DNA of 64,000 nucleotides from Prinsepia uniflora (Eukaryota; Streptophyta; Magnoliopsida; Rosales; Rosaceae). A program made the translations under genes and the position numbers. Shown here piece by piece: positions 1-10,457 of this stretch. Position 1 is the stretch's first letter, and every line of letters begins with the position of its first letter. Location: the NCBI GenBank assembly GCA_032719365.1, contig CM064862.1:4104501-4168500 (forward strand), given 5' to 3'. Under the pieces are notes generated by a model. That model searched no databases. It saw only the letters and a program-made list of their open reading frames with translations, and was not told the origin of the DNA.

Positions 1-408
1 AAAAGAGCAAGATTATTATTTATTTAATAAAAGAGCTTTTCCTGACAATTCTTCATTTGTTAGACAACTGAAGGCAAAATGTTTTGCCGCCTAAGTATCT
101 CTATTCCGACAAATAAATTTGCCGCCTAAGTTTCTCTATCTTGACAAATAAGTTTATCGCATAAAGTTATCTTTTGCAACAAATATCTTTGCCGTATAAA
201 GTTATCTTTCGCGACAAATATCTTTGTCGTGTAAAGTATCACCTTTCGTGGAAAATGTTGAAAATTTGTCGCAAGAGGTCTTTGCTGGCGAGCTTTTACT
301 GACAAAGCTTGCGACAAATATTTTCGCCTCGGCAGAGACTTTACCCGGCAAAATTTTCCTTTTTGCGACAAATTTTTTTTGCCTCCAAAGATATTTTTTT
401 TACTAGTG
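1..408 (-). mobile_element. CACTA (En/Spm) transposon terminus with subterminal repeats
   Basis: On the minus strand the block begins at 408 with CACTAGTA followed by a run of A, the form of a plant CACTA terminal inverted repeat. The bases just outside (409-411, TTA) would be one side of the 3-bp target duplication; the other side lies left of the window. From about 60 to 400 a degenerate 30-40 bp unit recurs whose core is a GCGACAAAT/TTTGTCGC-type motif, sometimes inverted, as expected for the subterminal binding region of a CACTA transposase. No transposase reading frame is visible, and the small ORFs here are chance frames through repeats. Only one end is in the window, so whether the element is autonomous cannot be told. 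Confidence 0.72.
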
Positions 409-904
409 TTATTAGCATTCATGTACGTCAATTTGTATGAATTCCAATTACATTGTGTTTTTTATAAGAAAATAATTAATTTCCATATCCCACCATGTGG
501 CATCAGGCATGGCCACCAACACAGACTACAGTGTGGTCCAACCCACCCACTGGACGTTAAAGACTCAAAGGAAAATTGTATATAATACTAGTTTATATAG
601 TTCAACTTATTAATGTGTTTTATACTTAAATGTGAGGGAAGATGATTTTTTTAGAGATAATCTGTTGAAATCGAAATCGTACTCGCCGCGAAAAGTCTTC
701 ACAATTTCTACAAACAGCAAACAATCAACTATCGTTGTCTCGATCGATTACCCGGAGGATTATTTGACCACGAACACTCTGATGCCTAAGTTAACTTTGA
801 GAGAGGAAAATGAAATAATTCGAAGTGAAGAATTGACTTACCTTGAGAATGGAATGAGGTCCACTATTTATAGGGAAACCTTGGGTGCCAAAATATTATT
901 TAAT
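409..904. other. Unclassified sequence without a supported gene
   Basis: This stretch lies between the CACTA end and an AT-rich repeat. A 98-codon frame at 632-928 is open but has no recognisable domain. Its 3' end runs into the AT-rich repeat. A TATTTATAGG-like promoter motif near 867 suggests it could be part of an old LTR rather than a gene. No function is assigned. Confidence 0.4.
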
Positions 905-1030
905 AATTATAATAATTGCTCATTATGATTATAGTTATAAAAATTTAATATTAATGATAATTGTTTATTATGATGATAATTATAACGATTTAATATTAAA
1001 AATAATTGTTCATTATTAAGAATAATGAAA
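905..1030. repeat. AT-rich tandem repeat, 45-bp period, about 3 copies
   Basis: An AATTGYTYATTAT core recurs at 914, 959 and 1004, so the period is 45 bp. The copies are imperfect and made almost wholly of A and T. It lies in non-coding DNA. Confidence 0.7.
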
Positions 1031-1214
1031 ATTAATTCTCAGGAAGAATATTAATATTTTTGAGGATTTAACCCGATTAAATAATATATTTAGCTGAAAA
1101 TATATTATCTAATGTGGGGTGTTTCTAAGCTGTTAACGTCATTATCAGGGGAAATTCAGGCATTTATTTAAATTATGGGCCACATGGCAGCTCCACAATT
1201 TTCAGTGATTTATG

Positions 1215-1835
1215 GTTACACAAATGTCCCCACATCGCTTAGGAATTCAGGGAATATTAAGAGATGTAGATTTTGGTAGTTCCAGTAAATTAATTTGGAG
1301 TAGAACTTCATCTTATCTTGTATATTCTTCGCGTTGATGTTGAAGTCTTGTCGAACTTATTTTGTGATTTCAGGTTGGAGTAAGAGTGGCGGGCTTTTGA
1401 AATTAACTCCTCATTAGAAGCCTTAGGAGTTTCACATGAAAATAGCTCCATATTAAAGTAAGGGGTCAATTAGAGCTGCTGTTTCTCCTTCAACCGAAAT
1501 AAGGAGCAAGTTTTTTTGGTAGATTTTTGGTAGTTCCAAAAATGCCCCACATCGCTTAGGAATTCAGGGATTCTTAAGATATGTAGATTTTTGGCAGTTC
1601 CAATAAATTATTTTGGAGTAGAACTCCATCTTATCTTGTATATTCTTCGCATTGATGTTGAAGTCTTGTCGAACTTATTTTGTGATTTCAGGTCGGAGTA
1701 AGAGTGGCGCGCTTTTGAAATTAACTCCTCATTAGAAGCCATAGGAGTTTCACATGAAAATAGCTCCATATTAAAGTGAGGGGTCAATGAGAGCTGCCGT
1801 TTCTCCTTCAACCGAAATAAAGAGCAAGTTTTTTT
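1215..1835. repeat. Direct tandem duplication, about 317 bp, two copies
   Basis: A block beginning near a CCCCACATCGCTTAGG motif (1229) repeats from about 1546. Matched positions are 317-318 bp apart along the whole unit, up to a GAGCAAG plus T-run at 1504-1517 and 1822-1835. The copies differ by scattered substitutions, so the duplication is not recent. CCCACATCG near the unit start resembles a motif common in plant LTRs, so the unit may be LTR-derived. A short minus-strand frame across copy 2 has no known domain. Confidence 0.8.
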
Positions 1836-2878
1836 GCCTTTATTGCGATTAATTGCTCTGCTTTTTTTTTCTGTTATCCTTCTTTTCATTTAAAAGAGGG
1901 CATTGGTGGTCTCTATTCAGCATAGTCCTTTTGTTATGTAGATGAGATAGTAGGAGTAATCAGTTGATTATTTTCTCCATCTTTTGTCTCTTGTGTTGGC
2001 GGTGAACTGAATGAGCAAGTGGTTGTGGAAGGGTGTCGTGAGCATGTGAATGATTTCCTGAACCTTCTCCATTTTTTCCTTTTATGTTTTTTTTTCTCTA
2101 CTGCTATTTTTACAGGTTAAAGTGATGGTGGTCTGACAACAAAATTGTGGCACGGTTCCTCACAAAGTAGGGATTTTTCTGTGCATGTCCTCCTGCAGTA
2201 TCCAGTTTCTGGCTGGAATATAACATTGCCCTTGATTCATGGCAGGAGGCTGCTTATTTGGGAGCCAAAAAAGTATGAGAGGCGCATGTGCACTTTTTTT
2301 CTTGCTGTGAGATGACAACAACTTTGTTTTTTTTTTCCAGTCGCATGTGCCATATGCGCTTTCTTCCTTGCTCTTCGTAGGCTCGCAATAATGACGATTT
2401 TGGGAGCTCAAGGAGTCCAATTGGGATAATTCAAGTGGTTACATGCTCCATCTTTAGAGACGGTCATTTCAAGATGCATGAAGACATGATTCCAACGAAG
2501 TTTTGAGGAATTTATTTTGTGGGAGCTCCCGGTTGGTATATATGGAGGCTGACATTGGTGTGTTTTCTTGACATGCAAGGTGGTTGGCTGGAGCGCTATA
2601 GCCGAGGAATGAGTCCATCGTCCACATGTCTGCTCCTAAGTGGTTGGTCAGGCAGGCGGGGCAGGCCATTGTCGGCAGCTCTGTTAGTGTCGATGTTGGC
2701 CACCATGTGTTGGGCACAAATTGACTTAAGGGGCTATCGGTGGACTGCTGCAGAAGGTATCACGTGTCGAGCTTCGGTTGAAGGTTCAACAATGGGCTAG
2801 TACTAGTCGACTTTCATCCAATCACCAAAGAGGCATCTCCATGTGTTCACCATTGGGTGGTGCGTCAGGCAGGCGGGG
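1836..2878. other. Unclassified pre-insertion sequence, left of solo LTR 1
   Basis: No domain or homology is recognisable. Pyrimidine tracts followed by CAG (for example near 2115) look intron-like, but no exon chain can be assembled. The segment ends with the left copy of the CGGGG target duplication (2874-2878) and continues on the other side of the insertion at 11875. Confidence 0.4.
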
Positions 2879-3755
2879 TGTAACGACCCGTCCTGAATTT
2901 CGGGATTAGATTAGTCACTAATCTTGATTAGTGAGGTTGATCGGTGGTTAGTAGGGCGAAATCGGACAAAATGTGCAAAATGACCATTTTGCCCCGTCGC
3001 GGGCAAAATGGTGACTTTTTGATCGGGCTGTCAAATGGACTTTGACCGATGACCGTGACGTAGTTCATGACGTCACGAGTTCATAGACAGATGGAACGTT
3101 CGATTCCGACATTCGAGGAAGAAGTTATGACGTTCGGAAGTCGAGGGGCATTTTGGTAATTTGGCATATTTGGGGCCAAATGTTGACTTTTGACCCGGGA
3201 GGTCCAATGGACGAGGGCCAAGGACCGTTACGTAGAACGTGTCGATACGAATCCAATGACAGGCGGCATGCCGAAATCGGAGATTCGACGACGAAGATAT
3301 GGTCACGGGAACGAATTCGATTAACCGAACGAACCGAGGCTTCGTTTAAAATAATATTATAATAATGAATAGTGACCGATGATTGAGCACACTTGTATGA
3401 GTGACAAGTGTCACCCATCCCTTGTTTTAGGGCCTAAAACCAGCTCCATGTTTCCCTCCCAACATCATCATTCCTACACCATCATTCCTTCCTCATATTT
3501 TTCCTCCATTTTCTTTGTGTTCTTTGAGCCTTGGACATTCGAAAAACAGAGTTTGAGAGCTGGGAGAATTGGCTTCCTTCCTTAGCCGTTCTTGAGAGAA
3601 AATTGAAGGTTGAGAGAGACTGAATTGGCTGGGAAACACGAGGGACAGTGAGGGTGCTGGGAAATCGAAAAATCGAATTTTGGACATTTGAGGGGAAAAT
3701 CCGAATTTCAAGTTTGAGGCCGTGAGGATCGAAATTGAAGCTCGAGTTAGCTTCC

Positions 3756-4350
3756 TGTTGATACCATATCGACCGACCACCCTAGCACAGGACCCACCAG
3801 GACAGGAGGGCCACCGACCGATCGCCTGATCGGCACCCTCACGGCCTACGGCCCGCCGACCGGCACCAGACTGCAGACCCGCCACTCGGCATCTGACAGT
3901 GAACAGACGACAGCTGGCTGCGACAGTCACCTAATCAGTTCTGCCTTACCAACTCTCTGACGGAGGCAGGTTGGGACTCCAGCTGGCGTCTCCCCCGGGT
4001 AACTAGGGCTTGTCAGACGACTCACAGCCACAAGGCACAACCTGCTCCGGAACAGTGGCTCACCTACCGGAACAGTAACCCAACTGCCACAGTTATGACT
4101 ACTATAAATACCCCAGAACCCTTCACAAAGGTAAGACATTCAGAACCGATCCCGAGCACTGTACTTACTTGTCCCTCGGCACTCAGATACTAACTTAGGC
4201 ATCGGAGCCCCTTTGGCTGGCACCACACCGGTGTCTAGTCCTTGCAGGATACTTGTCGAACCGCCACGCCCCAGCGGACCCGAAACACCACGCGGCTGGT
4301 CCTAGAACCCCCAGCGGGTCTCATCGAGTTGGTCATTTCAGGATCAAACA
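3756..4350 (+). repeat. 5' LTR of Tat copy 1 (595 bp)
   Basis: It begins TGTTGATACC, ends GGATCAAACA, and is followed two bases later by the primer-binding site. A TATAAATA motif at 4103-4110 is the likely core promoter. It is the same family as the 596-bp LTRs of copy 2 at 36294-36889 and 43990-44585, read in the opposite direction. Confidence 0.93.
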
Positions 4351-4352
4351 GC

Positions 4353-4371
4353 TGGCGCCGTCTGTGGGAAC
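4353..4371 (+). promoter_or_regulatory. Primer-binding site of Tat copy 1
   Basis: TGGCGCCGTCTGTGGGAAC lies two bases after the LTR end. This is the tRNA-complementary form common in plant Tat elements. I do not name the tRNA because I cannot check it here. Confidence 0.85.
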
Positions 4372-4425
4372 TCTGTAAACACCCACTAACTCACATACCG
4401 TTGCTCAACCCTCTGCCGACGAACA

Positions 4426-5196
4426 ATGTCTGCCGAACGGGATGACGGTGAGCTCAACAACACCCCTCAGGGAGATCGCAACCGAACCCGAGCCGGCCTA
4501 CCTTCCGAGGACATGCTCGAGATGCTGAGGACTCTCCGGTTGGAGGTTGCCGAACTCAGAAAAAACAATGCTGCCATCGAGAGCAGGAACCACGTGTGGG
4601 GGGAGCAGCATGGAAGCACCCTGGCCATCCTGCAGTCCACACGCGACGAACTGGAGGAGCAGCGGGAGGCAACCAAACGGGCCTTGGCCGCTGCGTCGCG
4701 TCGGCAGGACTTCGACGCCTGCCGAGTCGAGATCGGTGACACCTGCCGACCGGAAGCGTCCGGTCGCTTGCTCTTCCACCAGACCGACCTATCTGGCCCC
4801 TCGAGAACGCAGATCTACCGTGATGCTCGCGAACTGCTCGACAGGAGACAGACACAGGCCCCGGCTAACCGTCTGACTTACCCGACTCACGACCCCCGCA
4901 TCCAGGCGCAACCGCCTCTTCCCGTGCTATCCCAGGGCGCCCGGTCACGGTCTGGGTCGGCGCGTCGATCCACACAGCCCCCGCGGCTCTCCATCCAGCC
5001 TCAGTGCAGTCCCTCCTTGCCGGTCGGCAGGAACCCGCCGGAGGACAATGCCAGCTCGACCACGGCCTCATCTGGGCGGCGACCAGCACAACCCGGGAAG
5101 CCCCGAGGCGGCAGCACAAATCGTCTGATCGGTGACCAACCGATCGGGGCGGATCTACCCGACCAATCAGACAGGGTGATCCAAGAGCTCCTCTAG
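4426..5196 (+). pseudogene. gag: Tat copy 1 gag, N-terminal part
   Basis: The frame opens with MSAERDDGELNN 75 bp after the LTR and is preceded by no other ATG in frame. It has a heptad-like stretch (about residues 25-90, rich in L, E and R), compatible with a coiled coil, then a Pro/Ser/Arg-rich linker. It ends at TAG (5194-5196). In copy 2 the same position is CAG, so this is a C-to-T nonsense change. The next ORF (5209) is in the same frame, so the two were one polyprotein. Role by family: capsid/nucleocapsid precursor. Confidence 0.88.
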
Positions 5197-5208
5197 CGCG
5201 TACGGGAG

Positions 5209-7293
5209 TTGGAGGCCACCAGACCCAAGGCTGGGACACTGCCCAGACCCCGGCCCAACATTGGTCCCTTTACGGACCGCATCATGCGGTACCGCCACGA
5301 GACAGAGGTCAAGCCCTTGAAGATTGCCCTATATAATGGACAGGGCGACCCAGACACCCATATCAATAATTACAACTCAGCGCTCGCCTTCAGAAATATC
5401 TCCGACGAGGCGCAGTGCTTAATTTTCAGCTCCACCCTCACTGGGGCCGCGCTCAACTGGTTCTATCGCCTGGAACCACAGTCTATCGACTCGTTCGACC
5501 ACCTGCACACGGTCTTCTTGAACTAGTTCATGATCCAGACGGATCGACTGCTCACAACCGAGGACTTGGGAACCCTCCGACAAGGAGATAGTGAGCCCCT
5601 ACGCCAGTACGCCGCTCGTTTCAGCTTGGAATACTCCAAGTGCCACGAGACGGATGACAAGGCCGCCTATCGGGCTTTCCGCAATGGGCTGCAAGAGTCC
5701 ACCTTCAAGTACCATGCATTCACCCAGGGATGGGACGATTACAACGAGCTCATGCGGCAAGCAGCAATACACGCTAAGGCGGAGCATTTCAACTCTCCCC
5801 AGGCAGCACCCCGACCTGACATGAATGGCACGCGCGCCCCACCTCCCAGCAACCGGCAGGCACAGTCCCCTCCGCCAACCAATAACAGGCACAGTCCCGG
5901 TAAGCGGAAGGGGATGTACAACAACGATCATCGCGGGAGAGACAAATTCCACCACAAGGGGCAGGGATCAGGCCACCACCAGTCAGGCAAACCCCACACG
6001 GGGCCTACCTCAAAATACGAAACCTACTCCATCTTGAATACTTCCCTCGAGAATGTCTTGATGAGCATCGAGGACACAATCCCCAAGCCACGGGCACGAC
6101 CGCTCGGCCCCCGCCCGGGCATCCAATCCAACCTGTACTGCCAATACCACAAGTTCAATGGCCATACCATCGACGAGTGCGTGGCCTTCCGCGACATCGT
6201 GGAAGCACTCGTAAGGGAGGGGAAGATCAACCAGTTCCTCCAACACGCACGCCCCGGGCAGGGACTGCCACAGATCAACACGATCAGCGGGGGCCCTACC
6301 ATCTCTTCCTCCTGCACCTCCAATCGGGCTAAGAAGAACTTCTTGCGCGCCACGACATCCAACCACCAAATATTCAACATCGAGGATGGACACACTGCCA
6401 AGGTCGCACGGGTGGGATGGACGCCCATCACTTTCTCCGAGGAAGAAGAACGGGGAGTTATCTTTCCCCACGATGATCCGCTGATCATCCGCGCTCAGAT
6501 AGCCAATTTCGATGTTGGGCGGATCCTGGTGGACACTGGTAGCTCTGTGAACGTCCTCTTCATGGACACTTTCAACCAGTTGGGCATCAACTCCACAAAC
6601 CTCACCCACGCTGATTCTCCGCTACTCGGCTTCTCAGGCGATTCTATTATGCCCCTCGGCACCATCTCCCTGCCTATCTCCCTGGGAAGCGCGCCCAAAA
6701 TCGCAACAGCCATCACCACTTTCCTAGTGGTCGATTGCCCCACTGCCTACAACGTCATTCTGGGGAGGGGACTCCTTAACCAGCTCAGCGCCGTTATCTC
6801 CACTCGGGCCCTTCTCATGAAGTTCCCAACCATCATGGGCGCTGGTCAAGTCCGCGGTAATCAACAATCCACCCGCTCCTGCTACCAGACCGCATTGACA
6901 AAGCTCAACCCATGCGATAGGCGGGAAACGATGGCTGTGGCTGAGGCTGCTTACGAGGCCGACCCCGTCGACTCCGAGCTCCTCGAGCGCGTACGGGCAG
7001 GTCCCCCCGAGGACCAGCTCGACCTCTCCGCCGTCTCACAGCCGCAACCCGTAGAGGACACGGAGCTGATCACCCTTTGCCCGCGTAACCCCGAGCGGCA
7101 GGTGAAAATTGGGAGCACCCTCAACCCCGAGGTCAGGACCCAGCTCATCCAATTCCTCCGGGACAACAGCGAGGTCTTTGCTTGGTCCTACGCTGACATG
7201 CTTGGCATATCCACGGATGTCATCTGCCACAGGCTTAACATCAGCCCCTCCTTCAAGCCAGTCATTCAAAAGCAAAGGACCTACGACGCATAG
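5209..7293 (+). pseudogene. gag-pol: Tat copy 1 gag core, zinc-binding motif and aspartic protease
   Basis: This is the same frame as the preceding gag. The retrotransposon gag core (GDPDTHINNYNSAL to ALNWFYRL) occupies about 5340-5520. It is followed by an in-frame TAG (5524-5526) and the second half from 5530. A CQYHKFNGHTIDEC motif near 6138-6180 corresponds to the Tat-type nucleocapsid finger with His in place of the second Cys. The protease active site VDTGSS is near 6528-6545, with a downstream ILGRGLL flap-type motif near 6760. The segment ends at TAG (7291-7293), where copy 2 has GAG after TYDA. Family role: capsid and polyprotein cleavage. Stops make this copy non-functional. Confidence 0.9.
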
Positions 7294-7305
7294 CGGCAAC
7301 TTGCC

Positions 7306-9219
7306 ATGCAGGAAGAGATCGTTCGACTCAGCACCATCCACTTTGTGCGCAAGGCCGTTTATGCCACGTGGGTCGCAAACGTCGTACTTGTCAAGAAACC
7401 CTCCGGATCTTGGCGAATGTGCATTGACTTCACGGATCTCAACAGGGCCTGCCCGAAGGATAGCTTCCCCCTTCCGAAGATCGATCTCTTGGTCGACGCC
7501 ACGGCTGGCCACGAACTCCTCAGCTTCATGGATGCGTACTCTGGCTACAACCAAATCAGGATGCACCCCGATGACCAAATCCACACCAGTTTCCGCACTA
7601 ATTTGGGAGTCTACTGCTACAATGTTATGCCCTTCGGGCTCAAGAACGCCGGTACCACCTACCAACGGCTTGTCAACTTCATGTTCGCGGATCAGATTGA
7701 CAAGACCATGGAGGTGTACGTAGATGATATGCTTGTCAAGAGCCGGACGGCCAACGAGCACGTGCCTAACCTCCACAGGTTGTTCCAGGTCCTGAAGCAA
7801 TACAAGATGCGGCTCAACCCCGCCAAATGCGTTTTTGGTGTCCGTTCTGGAAAATTCCTCGGTTACATGATCAGCCAACGGGGAATCAAGGCTAACCGCG
7901 AGAAAATCAAGGCCATCCTGGACATGAAGCCCCCACGCACACTCAAGGAAGTCCAAACCCTTACTGGCCGGATCGCCGCCCTCACCCGGTTCATCTCCCG
8001 GGCGACAGACAAGTGTTTACCATTCTTCAAGGTCATGAAGACCCAGGGCAGGCACATCAACTGGGACGCGACGTGCGACGCTGCCTTTGAAGCTCTCAAA
8101 ACTTACATGAGCACCGCGCCCCTACTTACCCGACCTACCACTGGGGAACGGCTCACCGTCTATCTTTATGTCTCCACATCTGCTGTCAGCTCCGTCCTCG
8201 TCACCAGTCGGGACGGCGCGGAGTTCCCAGTGTACTATGTCAGCAAGGCGTTCCAGGACGCGGAGACCCGGTACAACGACCTGGAGAAGTTGGCCTTTTC
8301 CCTCATTGTGACGGCCCGGCGCCTCCGCCCATACTTCCAGGCACACCCCATGTTAGTCCTCACTAACAAACCCCTTCGCCTGGTGCTCCAAAAGCCAGAC
8401 ACTTCGGGGTGGCTCATCAAGTGGGCAGTGGAGCTTAGTGAGTTTGATATCACATTCGCCCCAAGACCAGCGGTCAAAGGACAGGTCATCGCCGACTTCC
8501 TTTCCGAATTCACTTACAACACAACGCAGCACATGCCCGACACTCCGGATCCCAACATTGCGGCACCCGCCGCTCCTATCTGCAAAACGTCAACCCCGTC
8601 CACCTTGGACCCCGCCCAACCAATTTGGGCTTTTTACGTGGACGGATCCTCCTGCCATACTGGCTCTGGCGCTGGCCTCGTACTCAGCACACCTACCCAG
8701 GAACGGCTAGAGTACGCGTTGCGTTTTGGGTTCCAAGCTTCCAACAACGAAGCCGAGTACGAAACCCTCCTTGCTGGCCTCCGATTGGCCACCGACCTCC
8801 AAGCGCAACAGCTGCAGGTTGACAGCGACTCCCAGTTCATCGTCCGCCAGATCAACAGCCTCTATGATGCCAAAGACGCCTCCATGACCCGATACTTGGC
8901 AAAAGCACGGTCCCTACTCCGCCACTTCCGCGGTTACGAGGTCATTCAGATACCACGGTCGGAAAACAGCCACGCTGATGCCCTGGCCCGCCTTGCCTCC
9001 TCCATCGACGACAAGATAGGCCGCCGTGTTCCCGTCGAATTTTTGGCATCCCCGAGCACAATCGAGCAACCAGTCATGCCCACGACACAGGAAGCCTCTT
9101 GGATGGATCCCATCATACGGTACCTCACCACGGCCGAACTCCCGCCCGACCGCAACGAGGCCCGACGCATCCAGCGCCACTCCACACGGTACACCATGGC
9201 ACATGGCCACTTATATTGA
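7306..9219 (+). pseudogene. pol: Tat copy 1 reverse transcriptase, RNase H and second RNase H
   Basis: This continues the gag-protease frame. RT motifs, counted from the Met at 7306: FMDAYSGYNQI at about 74-84, MPFGLKNAG at about 108-116, and the catalytic YVDD at 138-141. RNase H follows (VYYVSKAFQDAE and DLEKLA, near 8235-8290). A second, plant-type RNase H starts at FYVDGSS (about 8630) and ends with ENSHADALARLAS (about 8960-9000). A double RNase H is typical of Tat. The frame ends at TGA (9217-9219), probably from CGA in the RRGF motif expected before integrase. All RT and RNase H catalytic motifs I checked are present. Confidence 0.93.
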
Positions 9220-9515
9220 CGGGGATTCGACACCCCCTCCTCAAATGCCTCTCTACTGATCGGGGCATCGCGTTGCTCCGAGAAATTCACCAGGGAACCT
9301 GTCGTAACCACTCCGGACCCAGGTCCCTGGCACATAAAGCATTTCGGCAAGGGTACTACTGGCCCACAATGCGCACCGACGCTATGACCATCACTCAACG
9401 GTGCGTCCCCTGCCAACAATGCGCTCCCGTGCCTCATTCTCCCGCTGAGCGCCTCACCCCCATGCTCAGGCCCTGGCCCTTCTCTCAGTGGGGTCTGGAC
9501 CTGATCGGTCCCTCA
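9220..9515 (+). pseudogene. Tat copy 1 integrase, N-terminal fragment
   Basis: After a frameshift in the C-rich run near 9231-9238, the +3 frame reads an HHCC zinc domain (EIHQGTC, NHSGPRSLAHK, then CVPCQQC). It also has the first residues of the catalytic core (FSQWGLDLIGP, with the first Asp). It then runs directly into LTR sequence, so the rest of the DDE core and the C-terminal domain are missing. Confidence 0.88.
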
Positions 9516-9659
9516 CCCCCTTTGGCCGGCACCACACCGGTGTCTAGTCCTTGCAGGATACTTGCCAAACCGCCACGCCCCAGCGGACCCGAAACACCAC
9601 GCGGCTGGTCCTAGAACCCCCAGCGGGTCTCATCGAGTTGGTCATTTCAGGATCAAACA
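9516..9659 (+). repeat. Truncated 3' LTR of Tat copy 1
   Basis: Only the last ~144 bp of the LTR remain, matching about 4207-4350 of the 5' LTR with few differences. The junction with integrase lies in a CCCCTTTGGC-like run present in the LTR, consistent with a microhomology deletion. Confidence 0.88.
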
Positions 9660-10457
9660 CTTCCCGAGGTCAGTACGAGTCGATCCACATCAAGAATGAA
9701 GAAAATTGATGGCTTTTGGGCTCTGAACGGACTTGGTAACAGAGGAGGAAATTCGAAGTTGAGTCGTGATCGTGGAGTAATTAAACGACGAAATTGATGA
9801 AGGGAAACTGTTTCTCTTGGTCCATTAAAGCTTCTGGGTGGATCAATTGAAGGAAATAGGTTGAGATTGATGGAATTCGAAGAATGAACAGTACCTGGGT
9901 GTTCTTCGATGTTCATTGTCGAATCGATGGGTTTTAGGTAAGTGATCGTGTAATTGAGTTTACAGATCTCTAATTGGACTTAAAACGAAGCTAACTGAAT
10001 GTTCAATTGAATGAATTGGTGTCGAATTGATAGGAAACGAATCGGGTTATCTCGCGGGCCAACAGGATCCGTTTACCAGACAAACGGGTTGGGACGATGA
10101 CACTGTAGCAGGCACGTGGATTTCACGCGCAGCCACTCACGGAGGCGTGTGACGGCGCGTGGGCATGAATCTCGAGGTGAGGTCAACATGACTTCTGTCC
10201 TATTTAATGTAACGAACATTTTGGGATTGGTTTCGTGTCGATCGGACACGGTCTCGATATTGTTCGGGACGTCCGAAGGTTTTAAATCGAGTTTAAAAAT
10301 AGTTAAAAATTTGGGAAAATTACGGGACTTTAATAGGATGTTAATGAAGAGGTTAGTGACCCTCTAATGTGATTTGGACATGATTGGGAGTCCTGGTGAT
10401 AGTGGTGTGGCCCAGGAAGGCCTATGGCACGCGTATCGAGGCGTATCGTTGAACGGT

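Larger units (their letters stand above)
3756..9659 (+). mobile_element. Ty3/gypsy Tat-lineage retrotransposon copy 1 (decayed, 3' deleted)
   Basis: The element runs from TGTTGATACC at 3756 to ATCAAACA at 9659 and has 5-bp target duplications CTTCC at 3751-3755 and 9660-9664. Order: 5' LTR, primer site, gag, protease, reverse transcriptase, RNase H, second RNase H, start of integrase, and the last ~144 bp of the 3' LTR. The second RNase H and the primer-site type indicate the Tat lineage. gag to RNase H is one reading frame broken by four stop codons, plus a frameshift before integrase. Most of integrase, the antisense gene seen in copy 2 and most of the 3' LTR were deleted. Because the target duplication is intact, this happened after insertion. 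Confidence 0.93.

Noticed and set aside
632..928. 98-codon plus-strand ORF as a host gene
   Set aside because: It has no recognisable domain, it runs into an AT-rich tandem repeat, and a TATA-like motif lies within it; chance or LTR origin is more likely.
7036..7956. 306-codon minus-strand ORF
   Set aside because: It is a shadow frame opposite the Tat RT; the same antisense frame recurs at 42161-42970 opposite RT of copy 2.
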